Shown: positions 52,642 to 61,846, counted from the first letter of the stretch. The stretch: 64,000 nucleotides of DNA from an uncultured Propionibacterium sp. (GCA_938036835.1 CALHWB010000019.1:1-64000); one strand, 5' to 3'. Made by a program: numbers and translations. Notes: generated by a model from the sequence alone, not told the origin.

Positions 52642-53355
52642 ATGTCCGAACCCTATCGTCGCGTGCTGCTGAAATTGTCGGGGGAATCCTTCGGTGGTGG
52701 CAAGTTGGGAGTCGACCCGATCATCGTCCAGTCGGTTGCCAGGCAGATCGCGGCGGTAGTTTCCGATGGGGCCGAGGTAGCGGTCGTCGTCGGTGGCGGC
52801 AACTATTTCCGGGGCGCCGAACTGCAACGCGGCGGCATGGACCGGGACCGGGCCGACTATATGGGCATGCTGGGCACCGTGATGAACTCCCTTGCCTTGC
52901 AGGACTTCCTGGAGAAGCTGGGCGTGGACACCCGGGTGCAGACCGCCATCACCATGGGCCAGGTCGCCGAGCCATATATCCCGCGGCGGGCCGAACGGCA
53001 TATGCAGAAGGGCCGGGTGGTGATCTTCGGCGCCGGCTCCGGGATGCCCTACTTCTCCACCGACACCGTGGCCGCCCAGCGGGCCCTGGAGATCAAGGCC
53101 CAGGTTCTGCTGATGGGCAAGAACGGCGTGGACGCGGTATACGACAGCGATCCAAAGACCAACCCGGCCGCGCACCGCTACGAGGAACTCACCTTCGACG
53201 AGTTCCTCGCAAAGGACCTCAAGGTTGCCGACGCCACGGCGATCAGCCTGGCCCGCGACAACAACCTCGATATGTTGTTCTTTGGCCTGGACGATGAATC
53301 AAACATCGGACGTGCCATCGCCGGGGAGCGTATCGGAACCCGGGTGCATGCCTGA
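52642..53355 (+). CDS. pyrH: Uridylate kinase
   Basis: 237 residues, hexameric bacterial UMP kinase. KLSGESFGG is the ATP-binding start, VVGGGNYFRG the UMP region, TTVAAQRALEI-like sequence and DGVYDSDPKTNP-like stretch (NGVDAVYDSDPKTNPAAHRY) confirm the family. GGAGGG 8 nt upstream of the ATG. Part of the conserved rpsB-tsf-pyrH-frr string. Confidence 0.97.
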   Translation: MSEPYRRVLLKLSGESFGGGKLGVDPIIVQSVARQIAAVVSDGAEVAVVVGGGNYFRGAELQRGGMDRDRADYMGMLGTVMNSLALQDFLEKLGVDTRVQTAITMGQVAEPYIPRRAERHMQKGRVVIFGAGSGMPYFSTDTVAAQRALEIKAQVLLMGKNGVDAVYDSDPKTNPAAHRYEELTFDEFLAKDLKVADATAISLARDNNLDMLFFGLDDESNIGRAIAGERIGTRVHA

Positions 53356-53400
53356 GTGATACCCGCTAGCCTCACTACCAGGACACCGGAAGGACCCGAA

Positions 53401-53958
53401 GTGATCGACGCAACCTTAAAGGAAGCCAGCAGGAAGATGGCGGCCGCCATCGAGTTCGCCAGACAGGATTTCGCAACGGTGCGGACTGGACGTGCCAATC
53501 CGGCGATGTTCAACAAGATCGAGGCAGAGTACTATGGCACACCCACTCCGCTTCAGCAGCTGGCGACTTTCCAATCCCCCGAACCCCGGGTGATGCTGAT
53601 CACCCCCTACGATCGGTCCGCGATGAACGCGATCGAGAAGGCGATCCGCAATTCCGACCTGGGCGTCAATCCGGCCTCGGATGGCACCTCGATCCGGGTT
53701 GTGCTGCCCGAACTCACCGAGGAACGGCGCAAGGAGTACATCAAGATCGTCAAGGCCAAGGCCGAGGAGGCCCGGGTCGCGCTGCGCAATGTCCGGCGCC
53801 ATGCGGTGGATGCGGTCAAGAAGGCGGAGAAAGACAAGCAGATCGGTGGGGACGAGGCCAAGCGCGCCGAGAAGAAGCTGGACGAGGAGACAAAGAAGTC
53901 TGTCGAGGCGGTCGATGAGCTGTTGAAGGCCAAAGAGGCCGAATTGATGGCGGTCTGA
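53401..53958 (+). CDS. frr: Ribosome-recycling factor
   Basis: 185 residues. Splits post-termination ribosomes with EF-G. FATVRTGRANPAMFNKIEAEYYG is the RRF signature, and VLPELTEERRKEYIKIVK marks domain I. Full length. The GTG start has GGAAGG 8 nt upstream; 15 additional upstream in-frame codons begin at an ATA in the pyrH-frr spacer and are excluded. Confidence 0.97.
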   Translation: MIDATLKEASRKMAAAIEFARQDFATVRTGRANPAMFNKIEAEYYGTPTPLQQLATFQSPEPRVMLITPYDRSAMNAIEKAIRNSDLGVNPASDGTSIRVVLPELTEERRKEYIKIVKAKAEEARVALRNVRRHAVDAVKKAEKDKQIGGDEAKRAEKKLDEETKKSVEAVDELLKAKEAELMAV

Positions 53959-53959
53959 G

Positions 53960-54844
53960 GTGAGCGAACCCACCGGGGCGCAGGCTGCCCAGCATCCGGT
54001 TCCGCAGCCGGCGAACCAAACGGTGCGGCGTAACCTTCCGGTGGCTATCGCGGTCGGGGTGGTGCTGTACGCCTGGATCGTGGGTACCCTGCTGTGGTGG
54101 CAATGGGGTTTCATCGTCTTTCTGGTGGCCTCGGTGGTGGCCGGGAGCTTCGAGATCACCAGTGCACTCAACAAGGTACGCCTCAATGCCGTCTTCACCC
54201 CGGTGCTGATAGGTGCGCCGGTGACCTTCGTGGTCAGCCACGTGGTTGCCCTGCGGGCTGGGCCGTTGCCGGCTGGGGCCGCGTTACTCGCCGGGCTGGC
54301 GCTGATGGTGATTGCCAGCCTGATCGGGCGGCTGCGCGGACCGGTACGGGGCTATCTAGCCGATGGGGCTGCGAGCCTGTTCACCATCGCATATCTGCCG
54401 CTGTTGCTGGGCAGTTTGATCCTGCTGCTCGCCCAGCCGCAGGGCAATCTGCGGGTGATCTGCTATTTTATTCTGGTGCCGTGCGGCGATACCAGCGCCT
54501 ATCTGGTGGGTTCGTTCCTCGGCCGGCACAAGATCGCCCCACACATCAGCCCCGGTAAGACCTGGGAGGGATTGGCCGGTGGCGTGGCGGTGACCGGGCT
54601 GATCGGCGCGCTGGTGGCCCCCGCGCTGATCGGCGCCCACTGGTGGGCGGGCGCGCTGATCGGCGTCCTGCTGGCCGTGAGCGGCGCGGTCGGGGATCTG
54701 ATCGAGTCGATGATCAAGCGCGACACCGGGCTGAAGGATATGAGCAGGCTGCTGCCCGGTCACGGTGGGGCGATGGACCGGCTGGACTCCCTACTGGTGG
54801 CCGCCCCCATCGCCTGGGCGGCGATGCTGCTGCTGGTGCACTGA
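53960..54844 (+). CDS. cdsA: Phosphatidate cytidylyltransferase
   Basis: 294 residues with about eight membrane helices. Makes CDP-diacylglycerol from phosphatidate and CTP, precursor of phosphatidylinositol and cardiolipin. The C-terminal CdsA signature is present: GDLIESMIKRDTGLKDMSRLLPGHGGAMDRLDSLL. GTG start one base after the frr stop, so likely translationally coupled. A hydrophilic N-terminus of about 25 residues precedes the first helix. Confidence 0.95.
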   Translation: MSEPTGAQAAQHPVPQPANQTVRRNLPVAIAVGVVLYAWIVGTLLWWQWGFIVFLVASVVAGSFEITSALNKVRLNAVFTPVLIGAPVTFVVSHVVALRAGPLPAGAALLAGLALMVIASLIGRLRGPVRGYLADGAASLFTIAYLPLLLGSLILLLAQPQGNLRVICYFILVPCGDTSAYLVGSFLGRHKIAPHISPGKTWEGLAGGVAVTGLIGALVAPALIGAHWWAGALIGVLLAVSGAVGDLIESMIKRDTGLKDMSRLLPGHGGAMDRLDSLLVAAPIAWAAMLLLVH

Positions 54845-54995
54845 CCAAATCGGCGAGCCGGTTCCGGCCAGCTGTTAGGCGGAGGCTGGCACGGAGCCTG
54901 TTGCCTGACGGCGAATGGCGGGTGGCCTGCAAGTCCAGCCCATCCTCCAGCGCGGCCGACGACATGCCCGATCGCCATCGGGCAGACTCGAAGAC

Positions 54996-56147
54996 ATGAC
55001 CGTAGCCCAGCCATCAGCCGTTCCGCCACTGGATCTCACCGCCGGGCCGGTGGCTGCCCGTCGCCGGCCATCAACCCACTGGATGGATCTGGACCCCATT
55101 CGACGCGTCGAGGAGGTTCGCAAGCTGGGGTTGCCCGCCTTCCGGGCGCGGCAGATCTCGAACCAGTGGTTTAGCCGGCTGGCCCCGGACCCGGCCAACT
55201 GGACCGACCTGCCTGCCGACGCCCGGGAACCGGTCGCGGCGGCGTTCTTCCCCATATTGCTCGTTCCGGTTCGTGAACAGCTGGCCGACCACGGCGCCAC
55301 CATCAAGACCGCATGGCGGGCTTTCGACGGAGTCGTCGTCGAATCGGTCATCATGCGCTATCCAAGCCGGACCACCATCTGCATCTCTTCCGAGGCCGGC
55401 TGCGGTTTGGCCTGCCCCTTCTGTGCCACCGGGCAGGGTGGGCTGCAGCGTAATCTGAGTGCCGGTGAGATCGCCTGGCAAGTATACGATGCGGTACGCA
55501 GGCTGGCCGGCGGGGAACTGCCCGGCGGTATCGGTCGGATCAACAACGTCGTCTTCATGGGTATGGGGGAGCCGCTGGCCAATTACCGGTCGGTGCTGGC
55601 GGCGGTGCGTCAGATCCATACCCCACTACCCGATGGACTAGGGATCGGTGCCCGCGGGCTGACCGTTTCCACGGTGGGCATGGTGCCCCGCATCCGGCAG
55701 CTGGCCGGCGAAGGGCTGCCGGTCACCCTGGCGGTATCGCTGCACGCCCCCGACGATGAGCTGCGCGACGAACTGGTGCCGTTGAACCGTCATTTCAAGG
55801 TGGCCGAGGTATTGGATGCCGCCTGGGAGTATGCGCGTGTGACGCGCCGGCGGGTGAGCATCGAGTACATCTTGATCAGGGATGTCAACGACCAGGCCTG
55901 GCGGGCTGACCTGTTGGCCAGGCGGCTGTCCGAACGCGGCGATTGGGGCTGGTATCACGTCAACCTGATCCCGCTCAATCTCACTCCGGGCAGCCGATGG
56001 ACTGCCTCGCGTCCCGAAACGGAACGTGGCTTTGCCGGTCGTCTGGAAAGGGCAGGCGTGCCGGTCACGGTGCGCGAGACCCGCGGCCGGGATATTGACG
56101 GTGCCTGCGGTCAACTTGCCGCGAAGCTGGACGACGGCTCCCGCTGA
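54996..56147 (+). CDS. rlmN: 23S rRNA / tRNA adenine-C2 methyltransferase RlmN
   Basis: 383 residues. Radical SAM enzyme that methylates A2503 of 23S rRNA and A37 of tRNAs. Cluster motif C136-x3-C140-x2-C143 in GCGLACPFCATG; FMGMGEPLANY and STVGMVPRI are RlmN blocks; the methyl-carrying Cys lies in DIDGACGQL near the C-terminus (the second conserved Cys is in the same domain). Starts 151 nt after cdsA. In related genomes dxr follows; here a LOG/export/regulatory insert separates them. Confidence 0.95.
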   Translation: MTVAQPSAVPPLDLTAGPVAARRRPSTHWMDLDPIRRVEEVRKLGLPAFRARQISNQWFSRLAPDPANWTDLPADAREPVAAAFFPILLVPVREQLADHGATIKTAWRAFDGVVVESVIMRYPSRTTICISSEAGCGLACPFCATGQGGLQRNLSAGEIAWQVYDAVRRLAGGELPGGIGRINNVVFMGMGEPLANYRSVLAAVRQIHTPLPDGLGIGARGLTVSTVGMVPRIRQLAGEGLPVTLAVSLHAPDDELRDELVPLNRHFKVAEVLDAAWEYARVTRRRVSIEYILIRDVNDQAWRADLLARRLSERGDWGWYHVNLIPLNLTPGSRWTASRPETERGFAGRLERAGVPVTVRETRGRDIDGACGQLAAKLDDGSR

Positions 56148-56225
56148 GACTGCTGCCGGATCCGGCCTGCCGGACCGGTGATCCTCCGATGCCGTGGCTC
56201 GCCCGGCAGACGACAGCCGATGGGA

Positions 56226-57353
56226 TCAGTCTTCCGGCGGCTGGCCGATCAGGTGGGCGACCGCATCGTCGACATCGTCTACCAGCCACAGGCGTTCGCC
56301 CATGGTGCGGTCCTGGCCCAGCGCGCTGATCAGCGGCCAGACCGGCAGTTTGCTCGTCCAGTGCTCGACACCGACGAAGACCATCGGGCAGACCTGCTCG
56401 GGGTCTGCCGAATAGTAGTTGGCGGTGGCCGCCTGGAAGACCTCCTGTACGGTGCCGGCTGCCCCCGGCAGGTAGACGATTCCGCCGCGGCAGTAGCGCA
56501 ACAGGATGTCCTCGCGCAAGGCGTTGCTGAAGTATTTTGCGATGGTCGAGGCGAAGACATTGGTGGGCTCGTGGCCGTAGAACCAGGTCGGGATGCCGAT
56601 CGAGCGGCCCGTCGCCCGGGTCTGGGCCAGGACCTGTAGCGCGGCGGCCACCCACAGCGTCTCGGCTCCGGCATAGTCGGGCGTGGTGCCGAGCTGGGCG
56701 ATGGCCTCGCTCAAGACGGCGAATTGGCCGGCTAGCCTAGCGCCCAGATTCGCGGCCTCCATGGCGCCCGGCCCGCCTCCGGTCAGGATGGTGAAACCGG
56801 CCTGGGTGAGTTGGGCGGCGAGCCGCGCCGAACCGATATAGGCATCGCTGCCACGTTGCTGGGCATGGCCGCCCATCAGCCCGACGATGCTGGTGGGCGC
56901 GATGCCGGTCAATTGCTCGGCCAGCGCGTCGGTGATGGCATGGTCATGCAGCGTCATCGCCAGGGATTCGGCCAGTGGTGTCGGCTCCAGGACGGACCTG
57001 GCCCAACCGTAGATCTGGGCGTCGCGGGTTTGTGGGTAGAGCCGTCCGGCCAGTACCGCGTCGTAGAGCTCGGTGGGGGAGTAGAGCATCGCCCGGTAGG
57101 GGTTGAATGGCAGATTGGGTAGCCGCGGGAAGATCAGCGCACCGCGTTCCAGCAGGCCGTCCCGGCTCTCGTCCGGCAACTCGCAGCCCAGGAACAGCGC
57201 ACCATCGACCCGCACTCGGGCTAGGTCCGCGGCTCTGGCCGCCAGATCGACCGACTGTATCACCCAGCCACCGATGTGTTCGGCACCGTCGATGTGGGCA
57301 TCCCAGTCGGCCAGCGACTCGATCTCCAAAGTCGGTGGATGCACGGTGTTCAT
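56226..57353 (-). CDS. LOG-family Rossmann-fold protein
   Basis: 375 residues, GAGGAG 6 nt before the ATG. The C-terminal ~230 residues show the LOG (lysine decarboxylase-like) motifs GGPGAMEAANLGA and PGAAGTVQEVFQA (PGGxGTxxE with Ala). Such proteins can hydrolyse nucleoside 5'-monophosphates to free bases (cytokinin-activating enzymes in plants), but many bacterial ones are untested. The first ~130 residues form an unrelated N-terminal domain (IGGWVIQSVDLAARAADLARVRVDGALFLG), also seen with other long actinobacterial members. Confidence 0.8.
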   Translation of the reverse strand: MNTVHPPTLEIESLADWDAHIDGAEHIGGWVIQSVDLAARAADLARVRVDGALFLGCELPDESRDGLLERGALIFPRLPNLPFNPYRAMLYSPTELYDAVLAGRLYPQTRDAQIYGWARSVLEPTPLAESLAMTLHDHAITDALAEQLTGIAPTSIVGLMGGHAQQRGSDAYIGSARLAAQLTQAGFTILTGGGPGAMEAANLGARLAGQFAVLSEAIAQLGTTPDYAGAETLWVAAALQVLAQTRATGRSIGIPTWFYGHEPTNVFASTIAKYFSNALREDILLRYCRGGIVYLPGAAGTVQEVFQAATANYYSADPEQVCPMVFVGVEHWTSKLPVWPLISALGQDRTMGERLWLVDDVDDAVAHLIGQPPED

Positions 57354-57515
57354 CGGTACTCCTCGCCGGCGGTCGCGTGTGCAACTCATCCTAGAGGGCT
57401 TGTGGGAATGCCCGATCGGGGTTCGTAAAACGTCTGGGCCGAGACCGCCGGGTCGGGATGCGAGCTACCCGGGCAGTCTCGGCCGGCCGGTTCTGGTGTC
57501 AGCCCAGGCGCCGGC

Positions 57516-58715
57516 TCATTGCGAGTTCAAGGCAGCGGTCGGTGGGGTGCGGGCCGCCCGGATCGCCGGGTACAATCCCGCTAGCGCCCCAATCGCGATT
57601 GTGACTCCGAGTCCCAATGCCACCATCAGGGGTGGCAGCGAGTACGGCCAATGGTTCAGAGCAGCCATCACCGCGGTGACGGCGGCACCGATCAGGGCAC
57701 CTAGCAGGCCACCCAGCCCGGCCAATAACAGCGCCTCGGCCAGGAACTGGGCCAGGATATGCTTGCGCATCGCTCCCAGGGCCCGGCGCAACCCGATCTC
57801 GCGGCGACGCTCAAGCACCGAGATGATCATGGTGTTTGCGACCCCGATGCCGCCCACTAGCAGGGCGATCGAACCAACCCCAACCAGCAGAGCAGTGAAG
57901 GTCTTGTCTGCGGCATTCTTGGCGGCCAGCGCGTCCGATGGCCTGGAGACCTGCACGGTATTGGGTTGCTGTGGGGCGATGGTGGGCGCGATCAGCTTGC
58001 GGACCTGCTCCACTTTGTCGTTCTGGCTGCGTTGGTAGACGGTACTCGGGCGACCATCGTGACCAAACAGCTGGGTGGCGGTCTGCTGCCCGATCAGCGC
58101 CGCATTGTCCAATTCGGGGGCCAGGGCCACGGGTTTGAGGATCCCGACCACGGTGAACCAGGTGCCGCCCAGCCAGACCTGGGTACCGGGTTTGACCACC
58201 CCGAGTCGTTGCGCGGCATTGGCGCCGAGCACGGTGGCCGGATAGCTGGCGGTGGCCTGGTTCAGCCAGCTGCCGCTGGCCACCTCACCGGCCACGACGT
58301 CCAGCAGGGACAGATCCGCTGCCTGGGTGCTGATGCCACCGGTGGCCTCCTTTTCGCTTAGCGAACTGCGGTAGACCGGGGTACCGACCCGCCCGGTGGA
58401 ACTGACCTGTTGGACCCCGTCGATCAGGCTGAGTTTGCCGACTGAATCGGCTGGTAGCCGGGTGCTCTTGCCCGAGAAGTCCTGGCCGGCAGTGGCGGTG
58501 AGCAGGTTGGTGCCCAGGGTGTCCAGCTGGCGGGTCAGATCGGCCCGGCTGGACGAGGACACCCCGACCACGGAGATCATGGCTGCGATCCCGATCGCGA
58601 TGCCGAGTGCTGACAGGATCGCCCGGGTGGGGCGGGTACGCAGCCCGGTGCCGCCCAGCCGCAGCATGTCGGCGAATCGTAGCCGAGCCAGGCAGATGAG
58701 TTCAGTTGGTTTCAT
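57516..58715 (-). CDS. MacB/FtsX-type ABC transporter permease
   Basis: 399 residues. One N-terminal membrane helix (TRPTRAILSALGIAIGIAAMISVVGVSSSS), a ~220-residue periplasmic-type MacB_PCD domain, then three C-terminal helices (about 280-300, 320-345, 365-390) with the FtsX signature RRREIGLRRALGAMRKHILAQFLAEALLLAGLGGLLGALIG. Overlaps the ATPase gene by 14 nt. Last gene of the lipoprotein-adaptor-ATPase-permease operon, probably an exporter of a peptide or lipid-like compound. Confidence 0.93.
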   Translation of the reverse strand: MKPTELICLARLRFADMLRLGGTGLRTRPTRAILSALGIAIGIAAMISVVGVSSSSRADLTRQLDTLGTNLLTATAGQDFSGKSTRLPADSVGKLSLIDGVQQVSSTGRVGTPVYRSSLSEKEATGGISTQAADLSLLDVVAGEVASGSWLNQATASYPATVLGANAAQRLGVVKPGTQVWLGGTWFTVVGILKPVALAPELDNAALIGQQTATQLFGHDGRPSTVYQRSQNDKVEQVRKLIAPTIAPQQPNTVQVSRPSDALAAKNAADKTFTALLVGVGSIALLVGGIGVANTMIISVLERRREIGLRRALGAMRKHILAQFLAEALLLAGLGGLLGALIGAAVTAVMAALNHWPYSLPPLMVALGLGVTIAIGALAGLYPAIRAARTPPTAALNSQ

Positions 58716-59403
58716 GGTCGGCCTCCTGCCGAGCGGAGTCGCTGACGATCCGGCCATCCCGGATGGCCACCCGACGCGGTAGCCGGGCTGCGAGCTCGTT
58801 GTCGTGGGTGATGACGATGATGGTGGTGCCCTGGGCATTGAGTTCATGCAGCAATTCCACTATGGATGCCCCGGATACCGAATCGAGATTGCCGGTCGGC
58901 TCGTCGGCCAATAGCAGCGGTGGTTCGCCCACCACTGCCCGGGCGATGGCTACCCGCTGCCGTTCGCCACCCGACAGCTGATGGGGGCGGTGCTCTAGGC
59001 GATGCTCCAATCCGACCCGGCGCAGCGCGCGAGCGGCTCGTTCCCGCCGTTCGGCGAGCGGCACTCCGACATACAGCAACCCGTCGGCCACGTTGTCCAG
59101 TGCCGTGACTCCCTCGGAGAGATGGAATTGCTGGAAGACGAAGCCGATCTGGTGAGCCCGCAGCCCCGACAGCTGGGCGTCGGAGAGCTTGCCGACGTTT
59201 ACGCCCGCGATCTCCACCACCCCGGAGTCGGGTCGGTCCAGGGTACCGATCAGGTTCAGCAGGGTGGATTTGCCCGACCCGCTTGGCCCGACGATCGCAA
59301 CGAACTCACCGGCCTGTACCGTGAACGACACCCCGGCGCAGGCCGCTACCGGCGGTTCTCCATAGCTGCGCTGGACATCGCGGACACACAGCAGATCGCT
59401 CAT
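58702..59403 (-). CDS. MacB/LolD-type ABC transporter ATPase
   Basis: 233 residues. Walker A GPSGSGKST, Q-loop FVFQQFHL, signature LSGGERQRVAIARAV, Walker B LLLADEPTGNLD and H-loop ITHDNELA, all of the LolD/MacB group. ATG overlaps the adaptor stop (ATGA), and the 3' end overlaps the permease. Provides energy for the neighbouring permease. Confidence 0.95.
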   Translation of the reverse strand: MSDLLCVRDVQRSYGEPPVAACAGVSFTVQAGEFVAIVGPSGSGKSTLLNLIGTLDRPDSGVVEIAGVNVGKLSDAQLSGLRAHQIGFVFQQFHLSEGVTALDNVADGLLYVGVPLAERRERAARALRRVGLEHRLEHRPHQLSGGERQRVAIARAVVGEPPLLLADEPTGNLDSVSGASIVELLHELNAQGTTIIVITHDNELAARLPRRVAIRDGRIVSDSARQEADHETN

Positions 59404-60542
59404 CGCTGTGGTACCACCACGCGCTGGCCCTCGCTGATGCCTTCGCCCGAAATCTCGACCCGGCCGGCGGCGAACAGCCCGGTGGTGACTGGCACCTTCT
59501 GGGTGGTGCCGTCCTCGTGCACGATCTCGACACCGAATTGGCTTGGGGTGAGGGCAAGCAGGGCACCAACCGGCACCGACAGCACGTTCTCGCGGCGTTC
59601 GCTGGGCAGGCCGATGGTCAATGAGGATTCCTGCAACGGCGCGGTCACCGACAGATCGTCGGGGGTGATGGTGATCGGGATCACCCGCTCCTTGTTGTCG
59701 CCGCTGCCGGATTTCTCGGTTGGCGTGCCGACCGAGGTTATGGTACCGGTGGTGTTCACCCCGCCGGGTAGCCGCAGGTTGACCTTATTGCCCACCACGG
59801 CCAGGTTCTGATCGGCCAGTTTCAGATTGGCGTCTACCACCTGATTGGCGCTGGTCACGTTGTACAAGGCGGCATCGGCGCCCGTCCGGTCGCCCACCCG
59901 GGCACTGAGCGTGCCCACCCGGATGTCCCCGTCGGCGAACTGGATGGTCCCCAATGGGATTCTGCCGGTCTGCTCCATGCCCATCGCCTTCTGCCATCTG
60001 GTGACCGCGTTGGCAGTGACCCAGTCAAACCGGTTGTCGGGCTCATCGGTGAAGAAGCCGAGGATACGCAGCCCATTCTCCAACTGACGAATATCCTCCC
60101 CGTCCTTCATGGAGATGTCGAAATCCCGCCAGGCGGGTATCGTGCCCCCCATCAGATAGGCGGCCCGGTCTGCTACCTGGTAGAGCTTGTCACCGTGGTG
60201 CAGCACCGTTCCCGGGGTGGGCAATTGGGTCACCACTCCGTCGAAGGATGACTTCAGGGCACGCGGATCGGAGAACCGCAGGGTGCCACTGGCGCTGGTC
60301 TCACCGGCCAGCACACCGCGGGTGATCTGCTCGGTGGCGCCGCTGAATGTGGAACTGGGGGCCGCCTGGGCGGACTTGGGGGGCAGCACCCCCGTGATGG
60401 TTCCGGCCCAGGTGCCACCGCCCAGCAGGGCGACCGCTAGTGCCGTGGTGCCCAGTACTCGGCGTCTGGTGAGGACTGGTCGCCGGTTTGCGGATGAATC
60501 GTTCACCTCGGTCTCCGCGGTGTTGTCGTAATCTGCCGGCAT
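59400..60542 (-). CDS. HlyD/MacA-like adaptor with peptidoglycan-binding domain
   Basis: 380 residues. A hydrophobic membrane anchor (RRRVLGTTALAVALLGGGTWAG, about 25-45) precedes an extracytoplasmic part. Short beta segments resembling a lipoyl/HlyD fold flank a peptidoglycan-binding-1-like insertion (about 160-215, EDIRQLENGLRILGFF ... AVTRWQKAMGMEQTGRI). The C-terminal EGISEGQRVVVP matches the RND/MacA adaptor end. The PG-binding insert is typical of Gram-positive adaptors that bridge the cell wall. ATG overlaps the stop of the lipoprotein gene (TGATG). Confidence 0.87.
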   Translation of the reverse strand: MPADYDNTAETEVNDSSANRRPVLTRRRVLGTTALAVALLGGGTWAGTITGVLPPKSAQAAPSSTFSGATEQITRGVLAGETSASGTLRFSDPRALKSSFDGVVTQLPTPGTVLHHGDKLYQVADRAAYLMGGTIPAWRDFDISMKDGEDIRQLENGLRILGFFTDEPDNRFDWVTANAVTRWQKAMGMEQTGRIPLGTIQFADGDIRVGTLSARVGDRTGADAALYNVTSANQVVDANLKLADQNLAVVGNKVNLRLPGGVNTTGTITSVGTPTEKSGSGDNKERVIPITITPDDLSVTAPLQESSLTIGLPSERRENVLSVPVGALLALTPSQFGVEIVHEDGTTQKVPVTTGLFAAGRVEISGEGISEGQRVVVPQR

Positions 60543-61003
60543 CACTTGGCCGTTTCCTGATCGGCGAAGCACTTCTCGATCGCCTCCGGCGGCACATCCG
60601 GCAGGGTCAGGCCTCGGCCGGGTTCCGGATCGGCAACGTTATAGCCCTGCTCACGCAGGCACTGGGCGGCCTTGACCGACCTCTCATAGATCTCTGGGTC
60701 GTTGCCGACAGTGGCTTCTGCTCCGGGCGCGGGGCCGAGCTTGTTGGAGCACTGCTGCACGGCTTCGTTGAAGGCTTCCGGATCCCCTTCGGGCTGGTAG
60801 TTCTTTTCTTCGGGGCTGCCGGGGTCGGGCATGTTGAAGCCCGCTTCGCGCATGCACTGGGCAAATTTCAGTGCGTAGGCGTCGACTGCCGAGGCGCTGG
60901 CGGTGTCGTTTGATGTTGAACTACCACCTGCGCATCCGGTCAGCAGCCCGGCCAGACAGATTGCTCCGACGGCCAGCGTGGTGGTGATTCCGGTCTTCTT
61001 CAT
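60542..61003 (-). CDS. Lipoprotein with duplicated Cys motif
   Basis: 153 residues. Signal peptide with lipobox LTGC, lipidated Cys24. The mature part contains two related halves, AQCMREAGFNMPDP (Cys50 ... Cys85) and AQCLREQGYNVADPEPG (Cys115 ... Cys145), each with a second Cys 30-35 residues later, so two disulfide-bonded copies are likely. The pattern FAxCMRExG ... PDP recurs in actinobacterial lipoproteins. AGGAG 5 nt before the ATG. First gene of the export operon; may bind or shield the exported compound. Confidence 0.8.
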   Translation of the reverse strand: MKKTGITTTLAVGAICLAGLLTGCAGGSSTSNDTASASAVDAYALKFAQCMREAGFNMPDPGSPEEKNYQPEGDPEAFNEAVQQCSNKLGPAPGAEATVGNDPEIYERSVKAAQCLREQGYNVADPEPGRGLTLPDVPPEAIEKCFADQETAK

Positions 61004-61067
61004 GACACTCCTACAACAGAATCCGCGCCGGACCCTCCGTGCGGATGCGGCAAGCCAATCAGAGGAG

Positions 61068-61111
61068 ATGTTGCGACAACGTTCAGGAAAGTCTTTATGT
61101 TGCGACAACAT
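61068..61111. promoter_or_regulatory. Paired inverted repeats between export operon and two-component system
   Basis: Two copies of ATGTTG-CGA-CAAC(G/A)T: 61068-61082 and 61097-61111. The second copy has perfect 6-bp arms (ATGTTG/CAACAT) around CGA; the first differs in one arm base. They are 29 bp apart start-to-start, about three helical turns, so a dimeric regulator could bind both on one DNA face. They lie between the divergent start codons at 61003 and 61169. They are probable operators, with the adjacent OmpR-type regulator the obvious candidate. Confidence 0.7.
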
Positions 61112-61168
61112 CGTGGCGGTATCGTGCCTAAGGGGTGCCGGTTCTCATTGGGTGGAAAGGTGGCTGGC

Positions 61169-61846
61169 GTGCGGGTGCTGGTGGTCGAGGACGAGAGCTT
61201 TCTGGCCGACGCGATCGCGACCGGATTGCGGCGGGCCTCGATGGCCGTGGATGTGGTCAATGACGGGGCGGCGGCTCTCGAACAGGTCGGCTGCAACAGT
61301 TACGATGTGGTGATTCTCGACCGTGACCTACCGATCGTCCATGGCGACGAGGTTTGTGCCCGGCTGGCCAGCGAACACCCCGAGGTACGGGTGCTGATGC
61401 TCACCGCGGCCCGCAGCCTGGGGGATCGGGTATCGGGTTTTGAGCTGGGCGCCGACGACTACTTGATCAAACCCTTCGAGTTCCCTGAATTGGTGGCCCG
61501 GCTGCGCGCCCTGGAAAGACGTAACCAACCCGCCCGCGAACCGGTATTGGAGTCCCATGGCATCAGATTGGATGCCTTTCGTAGGGAGGTCTATCGGGAT
61601 GGCAGGTTCGTGCGTCTTAGCCCGAAGGAGTTTGCGGTGTTGCAGACTCTGATGAATGCCCGGGGCGGGGTGTTGAGCGCCGAGACGCTGCTCGAGAAGG
61701 CTTGGGATGCCAATGCCGACCCGTTCACCAATTCGATCAGAGTGACGATCTCCAATCTGCGCAAGCGGTTGGGTGAGCCCTGGGTGATCCAGACCCTGCC
61801 TGGCACCGGCTACCGCTTTGGGGCGGATGATTCCCGTGGTCGTTAG
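61169..61846 (+). CDS. OmpR-family response regulator
   Basis: 225 residues. Receiver domain with Asp51 in VVILDRDLP as phosphoacceptor, acidic pocket EDE, Thr in MLTAAR and Lys in YLIKPFEFPEL. The C-terminal winged-helix domain contains RLSPKEFAVLQTLM and ISNLRKRLGEPWVIQTLPGTGYRF. The GTG at 61169 was chosen for length and the AAAGG 8 nt upstream; an ATG at 61097 lies inside an operator. Overlaps the kinase gene by 20 nt. Confidence 0.95.
   Translation: MRVLVVEDESFLADAIATGLRRASMAVDVVNDGAAALEQVGCNSYDVVILDRDLPIVHGDEVCARLASEHPEVRVLMLTAARSLGDRVSGFELGADDYLIKPFEFPELVARLRALERRNQPAREPVLESHGIRLDAFRREVYRDGRFVRLSPKEFAVLQTLMNARGGVLSAETLLEKAWDANADPFTNSIRVTISNLRKRLGEPWVIQTLPGTGYRFGADDSRGR

Noticed and set aside
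57938..58361. Plus-strand ORFs inside the permease gene
   Set aside because: Complementary to a well-supported MacB-type permease.
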